Under the pieces are notes generated by a model. It had not been told where the DNA came from and did not search any database. It worked only from the letters and a program-made list of their open reading frames with translations. Of a DNA stretch of 61,272 bases, positions 21,219 to 32,522 are shown one piece after another. Source of the DNA: Trachipleistophora hominis (taxonomy: Eukaryota; Microsporidia; Pleistophoridae); NCBI GenBank assembly GCA_000316135.1, contig JH993814.1, forward strand, positions 1,690 to 62,961. The letters run 5' to 3'. Numbering within the stretch: the first letter of the stretch is position 1; each line of letters starts with the position of its first letter. The position numbers were made by a program, and so were the translations under genes.

Positions 21219-21607
21219 ATAACTCTTAACATATTTTAATTCGAAAACGGTAAATTTTACGTGTTTGAAACAGTAAAAATTATATTTTACGCTATAAAAC
21301 ACTCTTTTACCTACGATCGCATTATAAGCTCCTGTTTTTGAAAAACGGGATAACACATCTAGCCGGTAATTAAAATAAGGACTAATAGAGCCGCTACCTT
21401 TATTTTTTTTACGATTTCTGAGGCTTACGAATTCTCGTTCGGTTTACACTCGCTTCAATAGAAAATGGCATTACATTTTTCAATGACCAGCTATATCATG
21501 CTAAATCAAGTATTCATCATTATATTTAAAATTATCGTGTCTCATAAAGGTCTTTTAACCTGTCCAGGTACCTATCGAACATTTTTTATTCTAACCCCTG
21601 AACCGCG
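21219..21607. other. Promoter region of the coiled-coil gene
   Basis: AT-rich, no gene. The last 20 bases carry the CCC start signal (TAACCCCTGAACCGCG) of the following ORF. Confidence 0.4.
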
Positions 21608-23260
21608 ATGTCTATGAAGAGAAGAAAACTAAACAAAATTAAAAACGTTGAAATCAAGGCAAATACAAGTTTATTCGCTGATAGCATTATTGAGGATAAC
21701 GAATGTATTGGTGTAAAGTGTGGTTTATCAGATGTAGTTGATAAAAAGGTGGAAGATGCAGAGAAGAATGCCGGTACAGAGGTGCAAAGGAATGAAGAAC
21801 GGGGTGTGGTAGATAAAAATGAAATACGTGCCACAACATCTCCTGTGACACACGATGTACTACAAAATGAAATGCCTATCAAAGACAGGGATGGGGAAAA
21901 CGATGGTCCAATGTTTGAGAGATTGGTAATAAATGACGAATATATTTCTAAAAATGATACTATGATTGACATCCTATCAGAAAAAGGAGAGGGGGCGAGC
22001 ACGGGGACGGGAACGAATGTTTCCGTGTTTTGTGCACCGCTGAATGAACAACACAAAAAGAAAAAAACGCCAAATAAAGTGATAAACAGCGGAACGATGG
22101 ATGCTGTTGCAGCTGATCCAAGCGATGTACATGACTATGTACAGAACGGCGGTGCGCCTTTGATCTGCAGAGCTGTGAATGAGGCAGATAGACTTGATCG
22201 CTCTGACCGATCAATACAAACTCGCTCATTAATTCAATCAGTGCGTGTCACTGATGGGGCCTTCCTTTGCGATCAGCAAGAACGATTGGCTGGCCCGGAC
22301 GACGTGACCCTCAAAAGGGGAGAAACATCGTTTTCAGGTGAAAATGGTATCCTAAACACAAACGAAGAGAATAACATTCAGAAACAACAGAGCCATGTGA
22401 TAAGCACCGACAGACAGTCACCCGTGATAAACGAGCAGGATGCCTTTTTAAGGCCTATTTCATGTATCGATGATCCGGCAGGTGCGGATCACACCCAGAA
22501 AGGGGAAAGTAGCGCCGAGAATTTAAAGGAGCAAACAAATAAAACTCTACAGTTAAAGGAGCACATGAAGAAAGAGAACGATTACGTGCAGGAGAACACG
22601 TACGATGACGATGGATTGATCACGCAATGTGAGGCGAGTGAAGTTTTGCTGAGGTTGAGCGAAGGAGGAAGCGACCAGGGCCGCTCTGAAAGTGCAAGGC
22701 AGAGCACAAGTGGAGAGTGTGGTGCACAGGAAATGGGCGATTATAGGGAGAGCACAAGCAATGAGAATGATGGCGGTTACAAGGGCATCGTAAAGGGGTA
22801 TGGCGCTGGTTTGGCGGATGTGAAGCGGTTCACACACGAGCAAAACAAAGAGGCGGGTGTTCTTGCACATGGTAGCACGCACAAGGCGTTTAACGTTATT
22901 GCACACGAAAAACTGCGAAACGAAACGCTCAGGGAGGAGAATGCGCACTTGAAAGCAACGATCAGCGAAATTAAGGCGCTCATCAAAATGAAGAACCAAA
23001 ACATAGGCGTACTTGAACAGCGCATCAATTTTCTGGAATGTGAGAAAAAGCTCAGAGACACCGACCACGGAATGATAGAGAACGGCCTTGAGTTGGTAGA
23101 CAGGCTGAAGGCGGTGTACCAGGAGGAGGTGCGTATGTTCTGCAGGAAGATGGAGAGGGTAAGACAAGAGAACACAGTGCTGAAGGGAAACTACGACATG
23201 CTCAAGAAGACGGTCGCTGAGCTTCTCAAAGAGCGAAGGAACACGAAGGACGAGTACTAA
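21608..23260 (+). CDS. Hydrophilic coiled-coil protein, unknown
   Basis: Not recognised. The 550-residue ORF begins basic (MSMKRRKLNKIKN), which could be a nuclear targeting signal. It continues as a long charged, probably disordered stretch and ends in about 110 residues with strong heptad character (NETLREENAHLKATISEIKA, NIGVLEQRINFLECEKKL, MERVRQENTVLKGNYDMLKK). A disordered N-terminus with a C-terminal coiled coil would fit a structural, kinetochore or spindle-pole component, but nothing identifies a family. The start is well supported by AACCCCTGAACCGCG directly before the ATG. No transmembrane segment is visible. Confidence 0.75.
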   Translation: MSMKRRKLNKIKNVEIKANTSLFADSIIEDNECIGVKCGLSDVVDKKVEDAEKNAGTEVQRNEERGVVDKNEIRATTSPVTHDVLQNEMPIKDRDGENDGPMFERLVINDEYISKNDTMIDILSEKGEGASTGTGTNVSVFCAPLNEQHKKKKTPNKVINSGTMDAVAADPSDVHDYVQNGGAPLICRAVNEADRLDRSDRSIQTRSLIQSVRVTDGAFLCDQQERLAGPDDVTLKRGETSFSGENGILNTNEENNIQKQQSHVISTDRQSPVINEQDAFLRPISCIDDPAGADHTQKGESSAENLKEQTNKTLQLKEHMKKENDYVQENTYDDDGLITQCEASEVLLRLSEGGSDQGRSESARQSTSGECGAQEMGDYRESTSNENDGGYKGIVKGYGAGLADVKRFTHEQNKEAGVLAHGSTHKAFNVIAHEKLRNETLREENAHLKATISEIKALIKMKNQNIGVLEQRINFLECEKKLRDTDHGMIENGLELVDRLKAVYQEEVRMFCRKMERVRQENTVLKGNYDMLKKTVAELLKERRNTKDEY

Positions 23261-23610
23261 ATCACCTTTTGCTGTAATAAAATCACTTAATACAAAATTT
23301 ATCCAAAAAAGAGAGTCTAAGACGCTTTTCTACGCGTTGTTTCTTTCCACATCCAAAATGTCCGTTTATCTCTCTAATTACCTTCTAATCCACTATTTCT
23401 ATTTTTTCATCTAGATTCTGTTAATCTATTCATCTTTTACATGCTAATCTAATTAGTTGGAATTGGCCCGATCATCAGTCTTTGATTAAAAATTTATTTT
23501 TTCATCATTGCACGTACTTTTCCAGTCTTTTGGACAGGTTCTTATTTTTTCGGGTGGTTTACAAGAAAATTTTGGTTAAAAATTTTATTTAATTAAATTC
23601 ATTAGGACCT

Positions 23611-23783
23611 CTATGAACCGAAGGCCGGTGGGCATGGTTGAAGCCCTAGCGGGCCAGAAAAGAGATTTAGTATTTTTGCTGTTGACAACGAGGAGGCAGG
23701 AGATGATTTAAACGATGATGATGTTAACAAGATGGAAGGTTAATCACCAGATTTTTAAGTAAAACTCTTTTAGTCAAAAAAAA
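23611..23783 (+). repeat. Hairpin element copy J (expanded)
   Basis: Begins CTATGAACCGAAGGCCGG, then a perfect hairpin GCCC (23643-23646), loop TAGC, GGGC (23651-23654), and CCAGAAAAGAG. The distance to the 3' block (GGTTAATCACC..CTCTTTTAGTC plus A run) is longer than in other copies because of an insertion around 23670-23740. Confidence 0.65.
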
Positions 23784-24484
23784 TTAAATTCATAGCTTTT
23801 CCAGATTAACAGCGAGTGCAAATGAAAACGCTTTTTTAGAACAATAAAATTCTTAGAACAACGAAAACAAGCAGATTGGTTTAAACCTGCGCATTGTAAA
23901 ATAACGTATTCGCTAGAAACACAATTTTTTTCTGTCCTAGCCATTCATTCTATCAGCCTGATAGAATAAGCCTATTCATTATACACCGCTTTATTTGTTG
24001 TGTACAATATGACATCCTTACTTTAAAAGATCGTACTATTATCATAACATAGTTTAGATCATAGTGCATCAAATCATTGTTTAGAAACACTATTAACAGC
24101 ATTTGTGCTGTTTGACCGTTTTCAAGGACAACCAATGCCTAAAATTTAAAAAGCAAAGATTTTTAATTGTAACGGTTTAAAAGTGTTACTTCTGCTAGAA
24201 ATAGGTTTTACTATTAGGAAGCCATTGAAAGAACGCTTAGTATGAAAAATGGAGAAGAATAAACTGGTAAAACATTTTTATTTATTTTCTCCATAATATA
24301 CAAATACTTTCTAGTCTGTTAAGATCTACTATGATCACACCTTCTGTTTACGAGAAAAGATTACGTTAAAAAAGATTTAATTAGAAAGGGACGGTATTGA
24401 TTGAAGAAAGGATGGCTAAAGTAGAGAAAGATCAACAATTTTGAAAGGATCTGTTAAATTAAGAAAAATGGGGAATTATGAAAA

Positions 24485-24540
24485 GGTCCGGTTGATATGT
24501 TTTGAGGTAATAATTAAATTGACTTTTACTTAGAAAAAGA
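24485..24540 (+). repeat. Hairpin element, 3' half only
   Basis: GGTCCGGTTGATATGTTTTG, then AGGTAATAATTAAATTGACTTTTACTTAG. It matches the 3' block of copy A; the hairpin is lost. Confidence 0.6.
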
Positions 24541-24864
24541 AAAATGGGCCTGGTTGAATATGATACGGACAAACATACTGAATGGGGATTTACACGGAAA
24601 AGATGATCAGATCGTGTATCATTAACACTGGTTGTAAATGATAAAGCTTAGCATGACTATCTTATTGAGTCACAAAAATGTGTTTCGTTGGTTAAATCTC
24701 ACGCAGTAAGTGAACGTAGAGGAATATATCAATCCTTATGAAACTGTGATAATCTGCCTTGTTGTAAAAACCGCCTTTAACATGCACATTAAGCTCATGT
24801 CACCTTGCATCTTAAAATAATCACTATATAACTTTTAATAAACGCCACAAGCACGATATTCGTT

Positions 24865-25677
24865 TTATACATTATTCACATACACGTTCTCGGTGATCCA
24901 CGGATCATTTAGCATTTCATTCACGTCCGGCCGTTTTTCACTTTCAGCAACCAGCAATCTCGCAATAAATCGCTGTGCATTCTCGCTGAGAAATTTCGGC
25001 AAGTCGTACTCCAGGTTTCTAATCTTCCTGTACGCGTCTCTAGTTGTTCTATCAGGCGCTTCAAAGGGCGTATTCCCAACCAGCAGTTCGTACGTAAGAA
25101 TACCAATGCACCACATATCTACTTTATTATTGTACTGGTTCTTGTTAATAATTTCAGGACACAAATATTCCTGAGTACCACAAAAGGTGCCCCTCTTCTG
25201 GTCTACATCACATACTGACCATCCAAAGTCTGCAATTCGCAGTTTATTATCACATCCTATGAGTATATTTTCTGGTTTAAGGTCTCTATGTATAACTTTA
25301 TGTGAATGCATCGTTCTTACAGCGTGTAATACTTGATATATGTAATTTGCTGCCGTTTTCTCGTCAAATTTGCCCTTTTCTACCAAATGGTGAAATAGTT
25401 CACCGTTGCTCGCGTATTCCAGCACCAGATAAATGTTGTTCTTATCGTGGAAATGACCATAACACCGTAGAATGTACGGCGAGCGTAGCTTCGTGTGTAT
25501 TTCCAGTTCCCGTCTTAGCTGTCTGTAACTGTCCGTCTTTTCAACGATCGATTTTGGAATTATCTTGAGCGCAAGAATATAATTGCGTACCTTTTCGCGT
25601 ACCAGCCATACCTGTCCGAACTGCCCTGCTCCTAAAGGTGCCCCTAATTCAAAGTCATCAAGTGTCCAATTCTTCAT
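24865..25677 (-). CDS. IPL1: Aurora/Ipl1-type mitotic protein kinase
   Basis: Serine/threonine kinase; Aurora kinases correct kinetochore-microtubule attachment and drive chromosome segregation. The 270 residues are almost only a kinase domain. It opens with the Aurora-like WTLDDFELGAPLGAGQFGQV (Gly-rich loop at 16-23). Also present are ATP lysine Lys38, HRDLKPEN at 130-137 and DFGW at 150-153; the Trp after DFG is typical of Aurora. The activation loop RGTFCGT has Thr164 at the Aurora auto-activation site. The following QEYLCPEI differs from the usual LDYLPPEM. The regulatory N-terminal extension is missing. The start is supported by GGGCCCTTAAAATG. Confidence 0.93.
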   Translation of the reverse strand: MKNWTLDDFELGAPLGAGQFGQVWLVREKVRNYILALKIIPKSIVEKTDSYRQLRRELEIHTKLRSPYILRCYGHFHDKNNIYLVLEYASNGELFHHLVEKGKFDEKTAANYIYQVLHAVRTMHSHKVIHRDLKPENILIGCDNKLRIADFGWSVCDVDQKRGTFCGTQEYLCPEIINKNQYNNKVDMWCIGILTYELLVGNTPFEAPDRTTRDAYRKIRNLEYDLPKFLSENAQRFIARLLVAESEKRPDVNEMLNDPWITENVYVNNV

Positions 25678-25706
25678 TTTAAGGGCCCTCCCTTTCGTGC
25701 GATATT

Positions 25707-25817
25707 TCTAGCGCCAACATTTTTAAGCAATTACGAGAAGTTTTAAGGCGGTAGTTCCACCATTTCTTATAACTCATCTAGCGCCAACATTTTTAAGCAA
25801 TTACGAGAAGTTTTAAA
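25707..25817. repeat. 40-bp direct repeat upstream of the Aurora gene
   Basis: TCTAGCGCCAACATTTTTAA..GAGAAGTTTTAA occurs at 25707-25746 and 25777-25816, period 70. The two copies are essentially identical and stand 30-140 bp upstream of the kinase ATG, so they lie in its probable promoter. Confidence 0.85.
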
Positions 25818-26590
25818 ATGTTAATTCATTCCTTATACGATTCATTATGAAACATGGTAAGAATATACCATACTATTTTAATCACTTTGCAAACATTGTA
25901 AGATTCTTGATAAAGAAATACATCGTTTAACATCATAGGATGATACTCGTTGCATACAATCAAAACTAGTTACACTATTTCTGTTGTAAAACGTATTATC
26001 TATAGCCAACACTAAGGTTTGTCCACGTGTACAAGAAGTCCGTAGAGTGGTTAAAGAACTTACATATAAAAACGTATTATATAAATATAATTACTTTCAT
26101 TATTATGATATACCATATGAAAATAAAAAACAATTTTATCGTTTATTTATCAATCAACATTTATAAAATGCCCGTGAGCTGTCAATATCGTAAATTGAAT
26201 ACTTCATTTTCTGATGTAATTGTTTTTAAAAGACATTTTATATAACACAAATGAAATAAGAGCGATTAAACGAGAAGATAAATTTAAAATGACGTAATTC
26301 TTATCCTTATAAAGCAGCTGTTCCTTTTTAGTTTTAAATTTAAAGGGGCTCTTTAAACGATGATTTATGTCATCAAAAGGAACATTTTCAATCGACAGAT
26401 ATTGTTACACAACAATGAAAATACAAGAATAAAAAAACATTTTAGTTAATTACAATTTATACAATGAGTTTTTCATTTAAGTACTACAAGTCACGATCTA
26501 ATTACATCAGCAGTACTAAATTAAGTATTTCAACATAATTTAAAACTTTTGTCTTTTTCTCAAAAAAAATATTTTATTTATCATATTTTC

Positions 26591-26638
26591 GTTAGTGTAT
26601 GCGAAGGAGATGATTAAACTGATTTCTAGCTAAAAAAA
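26591..26638 (+). repeat. Hairpin element, 3' half only
   Basis: GTTAGTGTATGCGAAGGAGA followed by TGATTAAACTGATTTCTAGC and an A run, closest to the 3' part of copy I. No hairpin remains. Confidence 0.6.
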
Positions 26639-27679
26639 TATATTTCCGTGTAACACCCTTTAACTGAGCTTTTGCCTAGAACGATAAGGATGGTGTATAT
26701 TCCTCTTTGTGCTAAATCATAACTTTCTGTAACATTATAAATATTTTCTCATGTTATAAACCTCTTACTTTATTATTAAAATTAAAATAATTAAATCGTC
26801 ATTAAAAATACTCTTCCTAACCACAATATACCTTAGATATATTGTACTGTACGGTATAAAAACGTAATCTAATCATAAACGATATATAAACAATGCATTT
26901 TTACATGTAGTTATACTCTTTTGTATTTACAATATATTTTTAATTTCTTTCGTGTACTTACATCGCTTCTTATACGCTTTCTCATTTCTATAATAACGTT
27001 ATATCGATGTAACAAGAATGTTATCGTATTATATTCAATTCATTTATTTTCTTATAAAACATTTAAAATATTTTTTGGCTCTATCAAATAATGTTCATAA
27101 TTTATTATATTAAGTAATTTTTTATAACTTTATCATATTATATTATTGTATAGAAATATTAATAATTTTATAGAGGGTTGTTTGAGAATATTATGAATTT
27201 TAAAGGATATCGTACAATTGATAAGGTTATTAAACTTTTCTTATAACTTTTAGACTTATCCTAAAAATACTAAACCATTCTTATAATCTTTAACCATTCG
27301 TAACCATCCTTATAATCTTTACATCCTTATGACACAACCATCCTTATAATCTTTAGATCTTTACAACATTTACATCTTTATAATCATCTGCTTATAACAA
27401 ACCCTGTCAGTCTTATAACATAATCTACAACATTCTAATGTCTAGTACTAGTACAATTTACTTCACCTACCCCACCACATAAAATAAGTACCAAACCCTT
27501 CACCACAGTTACTCCATTCGCATATACAACGCGCCAATCAAACACCACCAAACCACCATATCCATCGTATACCCCCCCATTTTTTATTGATCAATCACCA
27601 CGTTTTAAAACGTACCAATAACAAAACATCATTAAAAATAAAAAAAATAAAAAAGGGTAAACAAACGAAGAGTACAAGG

Positions 27680-28405
27680 ATGGACAGCCCACTGCAACGC
27701 ACCCAAACACAGCGTATCACACGCTTCATGGAGCGCCTAAGCGCTCTACAATGCATAAAATGGTTTGTAGTCGTAGTTCTCATTTTCAAGTCTCTCCAAG
27801 TAATTTACAACACAATTATTCTAGTGGTTACGATGAACCAGCACACCAAGGCCCCGTTCAAGCTCTTCATAAGTGTTTATAACGTGTTAGTGCTGGTGCA
27901 GATCATACTATTCTTTCTGCGCCACCGGGAGTATTTCAGGGTCACGAGATTGCCCGATATCCAAGATAACAACGAGCTCAGTCTTTTCAGCAATTTTGTG
28001 GATGCGTTTTCGTTGTTCTGGTGCCTTACCGGCTTTCATTGGACACAGGAATGCAAGACGTGCAAGATAACTGCGCCGTGGTTGTATTATACGACGTATG
28101 CGTGGTCGTTTCTTGGGATATTTGTGGTTATTTCGCCGCTTATTGCGATTGTTCTGCTTATTTTTATTATTGCGTATTTCAAGCCCAACCTGCCCGTTAT
28201 CGAGTACAAGAATGCGGGTGAGATCAATAAGGAGAATGCGAACTGCTCGATCTGTCTGGCGGAGTATAATATGAATGATAAGATTAAGATATTGCCGTGC
28301 AACCACCATTTTCATCTCAATTGTATTGATGAGTGGTTTAATATCGATGATATATGCCCGTTGTGTAAGAAACCGATTAATATTTTATACGATTTGATAG
28401 ACTAA
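27680..28405 (+). CDS. Membrane RING-H2 ubiquitin ligase
   Basis: Predicted membrane-bound E3 ubiquitin ligase. I start at 27680 (MDSPLQRT); the frame is open upstream only through TTG. The 241-residue protein has hydrophobic segments at about residues 28-50, 62-81 and 142-166, with a weaker one near 105-118. A C-terminal RING-H2 finger has all eight ligands: Cys189, Cys192, Cys207, His209, His212, Cys215, Cys226 and Cys229. The layout (membrane segments then a C-terminal cytosolic RING) fits ER or endosomal quality-control ligases. Ubc7, the usual ERAD partner enzyme, is encoded in this window, but a functional link is only a guess. Confidence 0.85.
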   Translation: MDSPLQRTQTQRITRFMERLSALQCIKWFVVVVLIFKSLQVIYNTIILVVTMNQHTKAPFKLFISVYNVLVLVQIILFFLRHREYFRVTRLPDIQDNNELSLFSNFVDAFSLFWCLTGFHWTQECKTCKITAPWLYYTTYAWSFLGIFVVISPLIAIVLLIFIIAYFKPNLPVIEYKNAGEINKENANCSICLAEYNMNDKIKILPCNHHFHLNCIDEWFNIDDICPLCKKPINILYDLID

Positions 28406-28409
28406 AGGA

Positions 28410-28495
28410 TTGGCTTAAGGGTTGAGCAGTTAGGATGAATTGATGGGTTGACTTAAGGGTTGAGCAGTCAGGATGAATTGATGGGTTGGCTTAAA
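28410..28495. repeat. Tandem repeat, 38-bp unit
   Basis: Just over two copies of TTAAGGGTTGAGCAGTYAGG plus ATGAATTGATGGGTTG, immediately after the RING gene stop. Confidence 0.85.
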
Positions 28496-29349
28496 AACTG
28501 TGATAGGGTAGAGAATGTTATAATGAAGGGTTTGAAGTATTATGATGAACATTAAGGATAGTATTAAGGGATGTTAAGGATATTACTGAATGTTAAGGAT
28601 ATTAATAAGGGATGTTAAGAACATTAATGAATGCTATTGAATATTTATAAATGTTAAGGATATTATTGAATATTTATAAATATTAAGAACATTAATTAAT
28701 GTTAATGAATGTAATACTGAGAAAGAATCATCATAAGAATGGAATGACTGTTTGATCGTAGTAAGAACATTAATCATTTATATCATAACATTACCATACG
28801 TAAGAATTAATACGATGTAGTATTAATAACAATACTAAACAAAGAATATTATAAAACATACACATATAAAATTAAGAACATCATAAAAATATAATTTCTA
28901 TAAACATAGTATTCACTGGTAAAGAGAAAAGTAAATGATAATGTACCATAGAAATGGTATCTAAGAACGATACTACACGTAGAATACGTTTAAAATGTAG
29001 TATTAAGATTATATGCTAATTATTACGTAGGAATGGTCTAATACACAAACAAACACCACAACAATAAAATATCACGTAACATTGATCAACTGCAGTAGAT
29101 TAACAACCATAAATGAACAATCGTATGAAATGATGAATAGAACAACACACAGAAAGGAGTAACGTTTAAAGAGCGGTCTATTGTACATAGAGGGGTATTA
29201 GATCGTAGAGTACTTGGAAATGATTAGTATGTTAAATTTATTTTTTATTCTTTTACTCGTTGAATGATGAGTGTTAATGTTTTATAAGAATTTATGATTA
29301 ATTACGTAAATAGAAGCGTTTACTAGGCATACGTAGAATGTTGAATGAT

Positions 29350-29620
29350 TATAAAATAATAATAATAGTATAAATAATAATAGTAAAATAATAGTAATAG
29401 TATAAATAATGATAGTAAAATAATATTACTAGTATAAATAATAATAGTAAAATAAGTTAATGGTGTAATAATAATAGTATAAATAATAGTAATACTACAA
29501 ATAAATCATTGTAATAAAAACAATATTAATACTATAAATAATAATAGTATAAATAATAGTAATACTAAAAATGATAATAAAATAATATTAATAGTATAAA
29601 TAATAGTAATATTTAAAAGT
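29350..29620. repeat. AT-rich low-complexity tract
   Basis: Repeated words ATAATAATAGTATAAATAAT with variations, on both sides of a few unique bases. Microsatellite-like; no coding potential. Confidence 0.8.
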
Positions 29621-30542
29621 TGTAAACCTTTAACTTATTTTATAATCACTTAACATCGTATAATCACTTAACGTAATATTTTCTTAATAAAAATACAATC
29701 TGATCATATCCTTAAATCATCCTAAAATGATACTCCCTCATTATTTACGTATCAATACACCAATCATAACATTCTTATAATACTAAAGAATACGTCCTAT
29801 AGATAATCTATCACTGTACGTATTCTCTATCATAATCTTTAAGGTGGTCATAACATTAAGAAGGTACAACATTCTAATCAACGTTTACTACAATAACCGT
29901 CATTCTTCTTCTTAAGAACACAGAAAAGATAATAAACCCGTGTATTCTTCATCATTACGTAATAATAAGAATGATAGTCTATCATTAACGTATTAATACC
30001 ACGTAATACGTGTAGTAACCGTTTTATTATCACGTACTACACTCAACAGTGCATAACATTACGTATTACTAACATCATTTGGTATGTCTTACCAATTAAT
30101 AATTCTTTTGTATTTGTTACCTTTACTTAGCTATCAGTAGTGTAAGGATGGATGAAAGTGAATGGTAGATGTTGATATTAGTAATAATGATACTATCATT
30201 ATCTATCCTTATCTAATACTATCATCTACTGTCTATCATTATAGTACCTTCCTAGTCTTTATACCCTTATTCTACTAATAATATTATCATATCAATCATT
30301 CCTATCCCTTACTCTTTACATAAAATTAATTCTTACTCTCTACTCTTTACTATCCCCTTTGCATAATATTAATTCACCCCTTACCTACAAATACAATATC
30401 ATCCACCATTACTACCACCTTACAATCACCCCCTCCAGTCGTCTACTCCCCTACAATACCTCTCTCTAACTTCCCTACAATACCCCCACTATTATCCCTT
30501 ACAATACCCCCCATTACTATCCACTCTAACTCCCCTACATTA

Positions 30543-31793
30543 CTACCCTTCAACCGCTACTTCCTCATCATTCGCACTCTCCTCACTCTTAATAAAATAC
30601 TCATCCTTAAACTTAGACCATATCACGTCCTCATCCTCCATAGTAACAAAAGACTCAGGAATATCCATCATCTGCACACTAGGACGGGGCGTAACACCCC
30701 TCAAATTCTCATACACCGTATGAACAATCGACTGCAAATAATCCGCCGTATTGTGATTCTCCATATTACTGGGCAGTACGTGTATTTTATACTCCGGTCC
30801 AAAATGCTCCATGTACTCGTTGTACGGCAGTTCCTCAGGTATTTGCACATCGCAGATGATGGCTGTCTCGTACGTCCACGTACGTGATACGTTCTTTATG
30901 GTGTATCCTCCACCACCAAGCACGAGCAGCGGTATTTGGAGGTTCTTGACGTACCGCACGCATTCTGCGTGGCCCTTGTTCGTAAGGTTGAAGCAGCCCA
31001 GTCTATCCCCTGCCAGTGAATCTGCACCGCACTGCAAAACAATTGCACACGGCCTGAACATCTCAACTGCACGTGATACGATCGGCCTGAAGATGCTCTG
31101 GTACGAGAAATCATCAATGCCGTCCTTTAACGGCACGTTCACCGCGTAGTTCCTGCCGCGCAGCAGACCCGTGTCTTTAAGGGCACCCGTGCCCGGGAAA
31201 TACTCGCCGTACTTGTGGAAGGAGACCGTCATCACACGGTCCGTGGTGTAGAACGCCTCCTCAACGCCATCGCCGTGATGGCAGTCAATGTCGATGTACA
31301 TCACGCGCTCGTTGTACTTGAGCAGCTCAAGGATGCCAAGCACGATGTCGTTCACGTAGCAGAAACCGCTCGCCTCGCCACGTTTCGCGTGGTGCAGCCC
31401 GCCCGACCAGTTGATCGCAATGTCCGCCTCCCTCGTGTTGAGCTTGTACGTCGCACACAGTGAAGAGCCCGCGGTAGACCGGCAGTAGTCGTACAGCCCC
31501 CTAAAGATCGGACAGTCGTCCCCAACGTTGAATTTCTGCAGGTCCTTGATCATGTCGTCCATGTTGGATTGACTGACGCTCTGCAGGAAGTTGATGTAAT
31601 CGATTGAATGAAAATTTGTTAAATTTTCAAAACTTGCCATTGTAGGCTTAAACACGTCCATGTGTTTGTATAGGGAGTAGTTTACGAGCAGGGAGTGCGT
31701 CATACGCACTCTGTGTGGTTTCATGGGGTGACCCTCTGAGTAGTGGTAGTTACCGATGTTTGAGTCGTAGAAGTACGCGATACGATTTTTCAT
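30543..31793 (-). CDS. Class I histone deacetylase (Rpd3/Hos2 family)
   Basis: Zinc-dependent lysine deacetylase acting on histone tails in repressor complexes. The 416 residues cover a complete catalytic domain: His134-His135 charge relay (SGGLHHA), zinc ligands Asp170 and His172 ([11 protein letters not shown]) and Asp258 (CGADSL), and catalytic Tyr297 (GGGGYT). The long acidic tail of some family members is reduced to about 20 residues ([12 protein letters not shown]). I cannot separate Rpd3 from Hos2/HDAC3 by eye. The start is supported by CTACCCCT directly before the ATG. A GT-rich minisatellite fills the region just upstream. Confidence 0.96.
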   Translation of the reverse strand: MKNRIAYFYDSNIGNYHYSEGHPMKPHRVRMTHSLLVNYSLYKHMDVFKPTMASFENLTNFHSIDYINFLQSVSQSNMDDMIKDLQKFNVGDDCPIFRGLYDYCRSTAGSSLCATYKLNTREADIAINWSGGLHHAKRGEASGFCYVNDIVLGILELLKYNERVMYIDIDCHHGDGVEEAFYTTDRVMTVSFHKYGEYFPGTGALKDTGLLRGRNYAVNVPLKDGIDDFSYQSIFRPIVSRAVEMFRPCAIVLQCGADSLAGDRLGCFNLTNKGHAECVRYVKNLQIPLLVLGGGGYTIKNVSRTWTYETAIICDVQIPEELPYNEYMEHFGPEYKIHVLPSNMENHNTADYLQSIVHTVYENLRGVTPRPSVQMMDIPESFVTMEDEDVIWSKFKDEYFIKSEESANDEEVAVEG

Positions 31794-31825
31794 AGGGGTA
31801 GAGCAAATTGTGAAATAAATATTTG

Positions 31826-32010
31826 AAGATGAGGATGAGGCGGTAGTGGTGGTGTAGTGGGGGGGGATGAAGATGAGGTGGTGTAGTGGTGGTGTAGCGG
31901 GGATAGGATGAGTGGTGTAGTGGTGGTGTAGGATAGGATGAGTGGTGTGGTGAAGATGAGTATGAAGATGAAGATGAGTGGTGTAGAACGGTAGAATAGG
32001 ATGAGAACGA
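31826..32010. repeat. Minisatellite upstream of the deacetylase
   Basis: Degenerate repeats of GTGGTGTAGTGGTGGTGTAG mixed with GATGAAGATGAG words. They lie 30-220 bp upstream of the deacetylase ATG, in its probable promoter. Confidence 0.75.
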
Positions 32011-32333
32011 TAGCAGTAGAATGAGTGGAAGGATTCAAAAGAATTGAAATATCGTGAAAGGAATCATAGAATGATGTGAAGAATAGCAGTAGAAGAAGAG
32101 GTGGTATGATGAATAGTACAAAGGATAGTAAAAGGATTGTAGTAGAATGGATAGAAAGCAGTGATACTCAGCATAAATACGTACAGATAAGATGAAAGGG
32201 TCTGTAAGAACAGCACGTAATCTTTTACATCTCTTACCACAGGAGAATGCATTACAAGTATTTCTTGTCTCTTTTACAATTCTATGCCCTATTATTATCC
32301 TCACCATAGTAACTCGTTCTCTTCACCATTACA

Positions 32334-32522
32334 ATTCATTTTCATCATTCCTATCATTCTCTTCATCATCTTCAACATCCTCAACATCTTCATCATTCCC
32401 TTTAACAGCGCCCACCATTCTCTTCACCTTCCACAACATCCTCAACATCTTCACCATTCCCTTCAACATCCTCAACATCTTCATCATTCTCTTCAGCATT
32501 CCCTTCAACATTCCTCAGCTTA
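32334..32522. repeat. Minisatellite beyond the Atg9-like gene
   Basis: Repeats of CATCCTCAACATCTTCATCA and CATTCCCTTCAA, ending at the stop codon of the minus-strand membrane protein. ORFs through it on both strands are repeat translations. Confidence 0.75.

Larger units (their letters stand above)
23261..24864. other. Intergenic between convergent genes, elements J and K
   Basis: AT-rich. It holds hairpin element J at 23611-23783 and a 3'-half copy at 24485-24540. No convincing gene. Confidence 0.5.
25678..27679. other. Intergenic, very AT-rich
   Basis: Holds the direct repeat near the Aurora promoter and a 3'-half hairpin element at 26591-26638. Otherwise no gene is seen. A run of seven C residues occurs at about 27571-27577, about 100 bp before the RING protein ATG. 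Confidence 0.45.
28406..30542. other. Intergenic, repetitive and AT-rich
   Basis: No gene seen. It starts with a 38-bp tandem repeat (GGGTTGAGCAGTTAGGATG, 28410-28495). It continues with GTTAAGGATATTA-type words (28550-28700) and a long ATAATAATAGTATAAATAAT microsatellite-like tract (about 29350-29620). It ends in a C/T-rich stretch just beyond the deacetylase stop. Confidence 0.55.
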